Assembly: GCA_964035545.1 (NCBI GenBank)
Contig: OZ037773.1
Location: forward strand, 1,862,751 to 1,926,750
Reading direction: 5' to 3'
From: Bugula neritina
Taxonomy: Eukaryota; Bryozoa; Gymnolaemata; Cheilostomatida; Bugulidae
DNA: 64,000 bases
Shown here: positions 45,701 to 64,000 of the stretch, in pieces
Position numbering within the stretch: the stretch's first letter is position 1
How the letters are laid out: the number at the start of each line of letters is the position of its first letter
Position numbers and translations under genes: made by a program
The notes under the pieces: model-generated
Database searches by the model: none
The model's input: only the letters and a program-made list of their open reading frames with translations
Told to the model about the DNA's origin: nothing

Positions 45701-45818
45701 GGCGGGCGAGATTGAACATTTACTTACTGGCTGAGTATTGCGGCAAGTTCTGAGGGTGATGATGACCAGGTTTAGGAGACACAAGAGCTGAGTGTGGTTT
45801 TATTGATATTGAAGACAT
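42725..45818 (-). CDS. Zyxin/LPP/TRIP6-class protein with three C-terminal LIM domains
   Basis: Exons from 5' to 3': 45728-45831 (ATG at 45816-45818), 45145-45279, 44846-44947, about 43611-43742, 43423-43537, 43059-43179 and 42725-42877 (stop TAG at 42725). About 282 residues. LIM1 begins at CSRC, with [12 protein letters not shown], and ends at LCEGCH; LIM2 begins at CQEC with [19 protein letters not shown] and HCVEDFH; LIM3 begins CSVC with [16 protein letters not shown] and ends YCCRCH. The linkers ILRATGK and [10 protein letters not shown] are hallmarks of zyxin-family LIM domains, which bind zinc and dock at focal adhesions and strained actin. The pre-LIM part is only about 75 residues, with a conserved-looking helix ([14 protein letters not shown]) but no proline-rich ActA-like repeats. 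The acceptor at 45832 shows an upstream exon; with no stop before the ATG in this exon, a longer N-terminus is possible. Confidence 0.92.
43750..44800. repeat. Two adjacent minisatellites in a LIM gene intron
   Basis: 43750-44100: about 16 copies of a 22-bp unit ACATCATTGAGGTATATTAC. 44105-44572: about 22 copies of a 21-bp unit TACTACATACTATACACTGT. These are followed by (CACT)n/(CATT)n at 44640-44780. All lie in one intron, between the two exons that encode LIM1. Confidence 0.93.
45351..45557 (-). mobile_element. tRNA-Thr-like SINE, copy C
   Basis: On the minus strand it starts AGGGAGCAGCCGTGGTCTAG; A box TGGTCTAGGGG; anticodon-arm region TTTGCCTAGTAAACAC with loop CTAGTAA (anticodon AGT, threonine); B-box-like GGTTTCGAGCCC; body to CTAAACTTGC. 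It lies in the first intron of the LIM coding region, same strand as that gene. Confidence 0.8.
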
Positions 45819-46239
45819 GGTAGCAGCCAACCTAATAATAAAGACACTCATTTCACAGCACGATATTTATATGCAGATTCTAAGATTAAAAATTTCCGAT
45901 CCCGTTTACACATAAACCACATCAGATTTTTTAAATTCAAAGTTTTAACCAATACTATGATTATAACTTTTATCATTATAAGCTAGCTTTACTTAGAGAA
46001 TCAATGTGAATGGTCTAGTATTAAATTTTGCTACTGCCTATAAGTTATCAATGTGTCTGAGAAACTCAAACTCTTTTCAATTTGTGAATTAAACAAAATC
46101 AACATGATGATCTTAATAAAATGATCTATACTGTTTGTTATTATGATTATCTTTCAGTTAGTGGCCGTGGTACTAGGAGTGAATAAACTTCAAGTTAAAC
46201 ATTTTTAGAAGTTTTAATTTTACTAAACAACTATACACT

Positions 46240-47970
46240 AGCCCCTATCAGTATCACTATGACTAGTATCGGCAACGTTAGGCGCTACGTCTACAGTGAC
46301 TCTGAATGCTTGACTAGGCCCACTAATAGTAATACTAGCACTAACACTAGTCTACTGCTACCACTATGACTAACACTTACACTAACTATCACTATGACTA
46401 CCATATTGATATCCATATGGATATTGAATTTGAAATATTTATCATCATCATCATTTTGATTTAAACTATAATAAATACTTATAATAATAATTTAATCTTA
46501 TAATGTTAATACTAATAGTAATAGTAGTACTAATACTCAGTATTACTAATAGTTATAGTCAACAATTATAATATTAAAGACTACATTATGAATTTATTAT
46601 TAATATTCATATTGATATACTAATACTTATACTTATAGTTATACTATAGTAATAGAATAATTCACAATCATAATGATAATGATAATCATAATATGGATAA
46701 CTATTCATATTGATTATCATTATCATTATGATTATTCATTATGATAACACTAATACTAATAGTAATAGACTTAGAGTAATACCAATGAGTAATACTAATA
46801 GTAAATGTAATAGTAATACTAATACTTTAATAGTAATACTAATAAAAATAGATCTTATAGTTATTGTATAATTTATATAAATATTGAATTACTATTTACT
46901 CTTAGTCTTACAGTTAGTACTGCTATGAGTATGAGTTTATCGGCAAATTTTGCAAATAACAAATAACTCTGACTTGAGAAATTAAAGAGGAAAGTGGAGT
47001 AATGGAGAATTTGCAGAAAATAAAATTACTCTAGTGTACAGCCGTGGTTGGACTTAGGAGATTTCGATCTCGTTGGCCAATTAAAGCATTGATAATAAAC
47101 TTTCAGATGTTGAAAGTGGATTTGCTCAAACCTCATCGGAGCCATATCCGGTATCGCTTCTTAGACCGTCCTGCATAGTTGTTCCTATTGGTCAGCCCTT
47201 AAAAACGATATCAACATTACTACCAATTTTGGCCCGACCACATAGAAATAGTTGTCAGGCCTGTAAGGAAGAGCTCTACCCCCTTATCATTGCCACTGCC
47301 CACTGCAGCTATTACTACTCAAAGAACAAAATATAATCAAAATTACTAATTACCTAAATCATTAAACTAGTTTTAGTTCAGTGGACTAAGTAACCAAAAG
47401 CGTTTTAGCGCTCGGCATAAAATTAAATCATAAATCATTAAATGGTAAACTAAACCGAATATCAATATTAATAATAATAAACAATTTTATTTACTTTTAC
47501 TTTTAGCTTTACAGTTTACTGATCCAAGTCTATATTTTTACTTTTGGTTTTAGTTTTACACATTCATTTGTCTTACGATTATCATTATGATAATGAATAT
47601 TATATACTCAAATATACTTATGGTTATAGTATTAGTTGTACTAAAAGTAAAACTCAAAAGTAAATTATAAATATAATAATAATACTTATACTTGGTGATT
47701 AGTCCTATAGTTATACTAATAGTAATATTTGTAGTTATACTTATTGTTTCGGTAACAGTTTGAGTTTACTTTGTCATTGATCATTGATGAATTTATTGAT
47801 GTGGTTGTGTGACAAACATTTGATTTATATTAAATTGTATTCTCTATCATATTTTAATTTATATTAACTTCAACTTCAAATAATAGTGATACTGACTTAC
47901 ATCCAAACTAAATCTGATACCTAATAAGAGTAAAACTATAGTCATACTAGTAATACTACTACTGCTACTG

Positions 47971-48015
<45 letters not shown>

Positions 48016-48330
48016 ATAAGAGCATGACTCAGTCTCATACAGTTATGAGTCATGCTCCTACGGCTACTGATACTTAAATGATACTTGTCATTGTACTCAC
48101 ACTAGGAGAAAGCAAAACTCTTAATTTTTGGCACTCTTGCTCTTAGTCTTAGAGACTTAAACCCATTTTGACTTTAACTCTTACAGCTACTACTCCAATG
48201 TACCTCAAGTCATAAGTGTCAGTGTTTCGAGACCCATACTTTCTCTTAAAGTTAGTAAGAGCCTACGAAATAAGAGGCATTAGACTTACTTTATGTTAGT
48301 TAGCATAAGTTTAAGTTACTACAGTGTCTG
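46240..48330. repeat. Long degenerate trinucleotide-like tract
   Basis: About 2 kb dominated by ACT, AGT, TAA and ATT words in drifting order, with a near-perfect hairpin at about 46668-46742 (CAATCATAATGATAATGATA against its complement) and a pure (ACT)n run at 47955-48015. A similar texture recurs at about 57640-58450 inside the KLC intron element. Confidence 0.6.
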
Positions 48331-48335
48331 AATAT

Positions 48336-48364
48336 GAATATATCTGTTACTAACAGATATATTC
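48336..48364. repeat. Perfect 14-bp inverted repeat with one-base centre
   Basis: GAATATATCTGTTA, one C, then TAACAGATATATTC. It lies 7 bases before SINE copy D. Confidence 0.85.
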
Positions 48365-48370
48365 TGTTAA

Positions 48371-48577
48371 GGAAGCAGGCGTGGTCTATGGGTTATAGCG
48401 TTTGCCTAGTAAGCACAAAGTCATGGGTTCAAACCCTGACAAAGGCCATTGCTGATGTTAGGGAAAGCATCCAGTCATAATTGCTCCTGTGCCTTGTCTA
48501 AATAAGTCCTTAACCCGCTTTAAAATAAAACCCTTTCCATCAGGGGTTTCTCACAGGAATAGCGACTATAAACTTGC
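48371..48577 (+). mobile_element. tRNA-Thr-like SINE, copy D
   Basis: A box TGGTCTATGGG; loop CTAGTAA flanked by TTTGC and GCACA (four of five stem pairs); B box GGGTTCAAACCC; body with TAATTGCTCCTGTGCC; end GCGACTATAAACTTGC. It is followed at 48582-48594 by an inverted copy of its own end, forming a perfect 13-bp stem with 48561-48573. Confidence 0.82.
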
Positions 48578-50609
48578 GTGAGTTTATAGTCGCTATCGCT
48601 TTTCAAGTTTACTTTGAAAATTACAGAAAAACTTTATATTCGAAGAATAATTTTTAGTATTTAAATCATTTTTCTGTATGACAAACATGCAAATAAAATT
48701 GCAATAATAGTATTTTGTGAAATATTATGGTTATAGCTATTGCTACTACAACTATAGACTTTTACTATTGCCATTATTGTTGGTGTTATCACTATTGGTT
48801 GTGTCATGGTTTAAACTGGTGTAGTTTTACCAGGGTATGATGGATAAAAGGGTTTTAAGATGCTAGCTGATCTTAATAGCGTTGTCTGTTGATTCAGTAT
48901 TTATTCCAAGTAGTATTATTTAGTATGCAGTCCTGCACGTAGCCCTTAAGAGCTGATATTAATAAAGTGATGGCTTCAAGGTTCCAGCACTTTTTTATTT
49001 CTGTACTTCTTTCTCATTTAATTGATGTTCCTCAATATCAATAGTCATTGCTTTTAATTACACTTACCATATACGCCAATATCAAACTATTCATTTGTAG
49101 TTACTCTCTCACTCACCCACTTGCTATCTACGTACTCACTTAATTTTTCATTTACTCTCGCACCCACTTACTCTTTCGTGTACCTTTTTACTTTCTCTCC
49201 CACTAACTTACTTTTTTTTCTCATTTACTTGTTCATTAATCAAATCTACTAACTTAGATATCTACATGCTTTAGAGTCTGGAAGTCACCTGACAGCTGGG
49301 AAAGAACAACTCCAATCTATAAGTTTGAAGAGTGGGGAGTTTGAGAGACCTAAAAATATTTACCTGCAGAAATATGCTGAAAGTCTCTACTTAAAATTCC
49401 GGCCCTGAAAGGTAGGAGCTGTGTGTAGTGAAATATTCTACACGCAGGTCTGTATTCTCATGTATGGTGTTTTACTTATAGCATGTGTCCCTTGCTGTGC
49501 AACTGTAAGCTCACCATTTAGTTGGCATTTAAGAATAGTTTGTAAATAATATTAGAATAACACATTCAGAGGTCTTTAATTGTAGACTGGTGTTGGCAGA
49601 GTTGATTCTTGTTTTATTTCTAATACTAGTAAATAGTTGATTGGTTCTAGAAGTAGTAGTCTGTCTGTGTGTCATGATATCAGTTAGCGTTGAATTGTTT
49701 CCTATATTCACTTAATTCCAGTGCTATACATTTGATTAGTTATAACATTATTTTATCCAATTTTCCAACAACCCAACTCTTAGTTCTAGTCCAGCAATAA
49801 TTGTATACAAATGGTTGTGTTAGGAGTTGTCTTCTTCAACAGTGTGCATTTTGTAAGGCAAAATAACTCCTGTTTTTATGGTTATATGATTCGTGTATAT
49901 ACACAAAAACTGAAACTCTTGCGTCTAACTACTCTACTCACCATAGCCCACCATTCTACTCACCATAGCCCACCATTGTTTATATATCTTCTTTTTCAAC
50001 CTGTTTTTACAATTTGATGGGACATTTATAGGAGATATGTTGGGCCCAAGGCTATGACGCGACTGACAAACTTATTTCGTGTAATTAATACGCTCTGCCA
50101 GTGAAGAAGTGAATAATGATGCTCTTGTAGTGTGATGCCTAGGCAACATAGATATCAGCTCTCTATTTGATATCCATTCATGATATGTATTAGTAAACAG
50201 TATATCACTTTATAATAGCAGTTAATTAGTCAGCAATTGTTGATATAGTAACTGTTGGTGTAGTAACTTTCTCTAATTACTAATTATATGATAATTAGCT
50301 GGTGTTTGTATTCATTGTGTCGGCCCTAGACATGCTTTACTAAGGCTAATATTGGAGGGAGAGAGGTGCTGAGGCTATGTATTACACACTGTATAGCTGT
50401 GTGCACTAGATTCTCTGCTAGATAGTGCATAGTACTTGTTCACTGTGTGAACTACACAACATATTCAGTATTGATTTTCCTATTCATCAGTTAGACACCA
50501 GCTATTAGCTGATAGAGGGCTGTATTGTCAACATACACACTCGTCATAGCCTTTACTACAGCTGCTCCTTCTACTCCTTTAGTACAGCTCTGCTGGTACA
50601 CCATCTTAT

Positions 50610-50745
50610 CAGTTGTACTCTCTCACTACCAGTTGTACTCTCTCACTGTAAGTCTTACTCTCTCACTGTAAGTCGTACTCTGTCACTGTCAGTCGTACTC
50701 TGTCACTGTTAGTCGTACTTTCTCACTACCGGTCATACTCTATCA
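50610..50745. repeat. Short repeat in the KLC 5' leader
   Basis: Five to six copies of a 20-22-bp unit with TCTCACTGTAAGTCGTACTC. It lies immediately upstream of the KLC ATG and may be transcribed. Confidence 0.75.
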
Positions 50746-50751
50746 CCAACT

Positions 50752-61218
<10,467 letters not shown>

Positions 61219-63549
61219 GTAACACCTTACTTTATCTGCAGGTAACACTTTGCAGTTTACTCTGCCTATAGGTGACACTTTTGTCATATATCGTGCATTA
61301 AATTAGCATTATCTGCATTTTGTAGACTAACGTCTGTCCGCTGTTAGATTACTCTGAATCTCAACAACTACTTTCGTTGCAACATCTCTACTGATTGGTT
61401 GCTATTACATTTCTTTCTTCTGATTGGCTACCCTGGTAGAAGCTGGTTGGCTCTGCAACTGATACACCATTCCTTAATTACAACAGTATAATGTTTGGCT
61501 TTACTAGAACTGTAGGTTATTGTAACGTTGTGTGCTAGTCATGTATTACTGAGTGTTTCTGTAATGATAGCAACTGTTTGTATCTCTGTAACCATAGCAA
61601 CCTGTTTTCTCTATTGCATAGAGACTCCCTATTTGTCTAGTCTAAATATATTTATTCTACGTGTTTACCAAGTGTATCTCGTATTACCCCTAGAATAGGC
61701 CTGTATACCGTATAGTATATTACAGCTGCTTTTACTCTGTATTACTTAGTGATATGTGCACTGCAATACTCTAACATCAAGATTTAATACTTTGTGATTC
61801 AATTTTTTCTACTTTATTTTGTGTGTCATATCTGAATACCCAAAATGCCTCACTTTTGCCACCAATTGATTAGTCATTATGTATCACATTTATTATATTA
61901 ATTAGCAATTATTATTTATTAGCCATGTATAAAAAAGTAAGTTTTTTTATTTAATGTTATACTAGGTGTTCTGTAATATAAATGATATATTGGAACTTTA
62001 CATTGGAGTTATGCTTTCTTTTCATCCTTCAAGCTTTTTACAAGCCATAATTATATACTATACCTGGCTTATCAAAATGCGTTTCATTCTAAATAATTCA
62101 GTTTCAACAAATATTGCTCTTGACTGTGTTTAGTAATCCTCTACTTCCTCTACATTTGGCCATATTACGCACACTATGTTATACACTGTATTACTCACTT
62201 ACTACATATGATTCATCTAATTACACACTATGTTACATCGTGTTTTACATCCTCAATATTATATAGTGTGTTACATATTATACACACCAAATTACATGGT
62301 ATTACACCCCTTCTTACATTCAGTATTACACAAAAATGTAATCACGCTGGGGGTGTGCCATCATCTCATATTCTAACCTTGACATTTGACATCCTTTGTG
62401 CCTCATTTTTCTATGTTTACAGTTTATCCTCATAGCTACAGGTGGTGTACATTGCTGTGTTTCATATGCATTAGTGACTATAAATGTGAAATATTTCGTA
62501 ATCTCTCTCTGGCAACAGGATGTTGCTGGTTTCAAGGGGTGGGTCACAACCGTTTGACCCCTTGACCTATTTACACTTCCAACAGCAACTCTATCAACAT
62601 CTGTTACTGCTCTAATAATAACCTGGATGTGCCACTTTAATGTCAATCAACTCCAGTGTTACAACACAATGGTTACGTAAACTGTAACTCCAGTTTCCTT
62701 GTACAAACAGTACATTGTCTATTAAACTGTGTCCGTCAGCGCTATACAATTTAAAGATTATTGATCAAGATTTTGTTTTCAACATCTCCGTGGCAGTCAT
62801 ATTTAATGTGAGTGCATATGCACCAAATACAGACAATGGCATTACTTATACACGCCACAATAGATTGTATGAATTCATATAGATGTGCGATTAAACACAA
62901 TGGCTAACACTTCCTTTTCTAGAGAAATAAACAGATGAGATTTTAGTGTCTCAAAACACTACAAGAAATGCTTGTCTAAACTGTTCAGCATCAACTGACC
63001 TCCGAATGCATAGAAACATGATTAATCTGCAGGTTTTTCACACTCTAAACAAAGACAGTTAGCCGTTTCTTATTTCATCAAAACATTTTATTAATAAAAT
63101 TAAATTAAAGCAGCCTGTAAGGCTAACCATCATCAGATCTGAAATGAGTAACATGCGAATCATGCAGCACATATGTGACTCTTGAATAGCATGACAATTT
63201 TATCTATTGAGTATGTACACAGAAATTCAAAACTTTACATTTTATTTGAGCATGAAAATATTTATAAAGAATAAACCAGTTCCCTCTATGAAAAATTATT
63301 GTTTATAAAATATATATATTCTTATTACACAGGAGAATATAAATGTAAAGGAGTATATCAAAATAATTGGAAATGGCAACTAGAGTTGACATAGCATAGG
63401 CAGTCACTGAGAGATATCTGGATGACCATCAAAGTTCTTTTGAGTCACCGAATGAGTCACTGACTGAATGAACGAGTGAGTGAGTGACTGAATGAGTGAG
63501 TTACTCAATCACTGACTGAATGAGTGACTGACTGAGTTAGTGAGCAGAA
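61219..63549. other. KLC 3' region and convergent intergenic space
   Basis: Contains the unplaced last KLC exon and 3' UTR. Acceptor-like sites at 61437, 62421 and 62521 each open only short or unconvincing peptides. A plus-strand AATAAA lies at 62936-62941. The part from 61600 to 62400 is AT-rich without recognised content. A GAGT/GAAT-type simple repeat lies at 63440-63545. Confidence 0.5.
63087..63098. terminator. Palindromic TTTATTAATAAA, polyA signal on both strands
   Basis: A perfect 12-bp palindrome gives AATAAA on both strands. It is about 460 bases after the stop of the minus-strand gene and lies downstream of KLC, so it could serve both. Another KLC option is 62936-62941. Confidence 0.35.
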
Positions 63550-63661
63550 TTACTCTAATCTATTGACAAACATATTTTCTAATTCTTCTGCATTTGCGTT
63601 TCCCGTTTGGTTTTCTGGCTGTTGGGTGACATCGCTTCTTGGTGATCCATCGGCAGTTGTC
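63550..63661 (-). CDS. Last coding exon of an unrecognised minus-strand gene
   Basis: A 112-nt exon after an acceptor (TTTCTTACAG read on the minus strand), phase 1 in, ending with TAA at 63550. It encodes 36 residues rich in Asn, Gln, Glu and Thr, including TTADGSPRSDVTQQ and EELENMFVNRLE at the C-terminus. The frame in use is the only one open to a natural end; another frame stops after 26 codons. The rest of the gene lies to the right of the window or in AT-rich sequence where I saw no further exon. Family unknown. Confidence 0.55.
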
Positions 63662-64000
63662 CTGTAAGAAAGGGGAAGACAATTACGGTCAGCGCGTTGT
63701 ATGCACTATGATACTAGTAATATATTATTACATTGCCAATAATAATATGTTGTTAGTAATATACTATTATAATATCATTGGTAATATTTTGCTACTAACA
63801 AGTTCACAGATATTTTTGATTCATTATATAGAAGAAAGGATAGTGTTAACCAAACATCAGTGGATGAATTATATTCCCATATAATTATGTTATACAACTT
63901 GAAAGGGTATTGATTGACAGCAAAGAAGCAAATAATTTGTTATGATTAGTTGGTTATAAATAATTTGGATATGTTTCCAAAAAATAGTCGTAATCTTAAT

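Larger units (their letters stand above)
45832..50751. other. Region between the divergent LIM and KLC genes
   Basis: No coding exon recognised over 4.9 kb. It should hold the promoters and 5' non-coding exons of both genes. Contents: a long degenerate trinucleotide-like tract (46240-48330), one SINE (48371-48577) with a perfect palindrome beside it, an (ACT)n run near 47955-48015, and a short repeated array (50610-50745) just before the KLC start. From 48600 to 50600 I see nothing distinctive. Confidence 0.6.

Noticed and set aside
47859-48053. Poly-serine minus-strand frame
   Set aside because: Translation of the (ACT)n microsatellite; no splice or coding context.
48371-48450. A functional tRNA-Thr gene
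   Set aside because: Loop and B box look tRNA-like, but the acceptor stem does not pair and the sequence continues into the shared SINE body.
61437-62640. Candidate last exons of KLC (61437, 62421, 62521)
   Set aside because: Each has an acceptor-like border but opens only a short or unlikely peptide; none resembles a KLC tail enough to call.

Overview
This is a window of intron-rich animal (metazoan) nuclear DNA, AT-rich, from an invertebrate. It carries GT-AG introns, one GC-AG intron, a zyxin-class LIM gene, a kinesin light chain gene, a decayed LINE with an (AAAC)n tail, four copies of a tRNA-like SINE and inverted-repeat DNA elements. A spiralian (mollusc, bryozoan or similar) would fit the overall look, but nothing here fixes the taxon. 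There is no bacterial, organellar or viral gene content.

Layout. (1) 494-40432, plus strand: the 3' part of one giant gene. I reconstructed 52 exons by hand. Every splice phase joins, and the sum (9,873 nt) is an exact reading frame of 3,290 residues plus a stop. The 5' end lies outside the window. The protein is mostly disordered and Ser/Thr/Asp-rich, with short coiled coils, repeated QT motifs resembling dynein light chain (LC8) sites and one helix that fits the PKA-RII anchoring pattern. I recognise no family. (2) 42725-45818, minus strand: a short three-LIM protein of the zyxin/LPP/TRIP6 class, convergent with gene 1. (3) 50752 to at least 61218, plus strand: kinesin light chain (KLC), divergent from the LIM gene; its last exon could not be placed. 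It has two alternative 90-nt exons in the TPR domain that look mutually exclusive. (4) 63550-63661, minus strand: the last exon of an unrecognised gene, convergent with KLC.

The non-coding part is notable. Most introns longer than about 300 bases, and the KLC introns too, hold their own private minisatellite with unit lengths from 12 to about 62 bp. Several of these keep long open frames that are artefacts of unit length, not genes. Mobile DNA includes a truncated LINE, four tRNA-Thr-like SINEs with a 3' hairpin, two short fold-back or MITE elements, a possible hAT relic, and a 3.15-kb inverted-repeat element inside a KLC intron with a MITE directly beside it. Both convergent gene pairs have opposite-facing AATAAA signals within about 20 bases of each other.

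Functionally, KLC binds kinesin-1 heavy chain and cargo, and zyxin-class LIM proteins act at actin-based adhesions. The giant protein may be a scaffold for dynein light chain and PKA, but that is inference from motifs alone.
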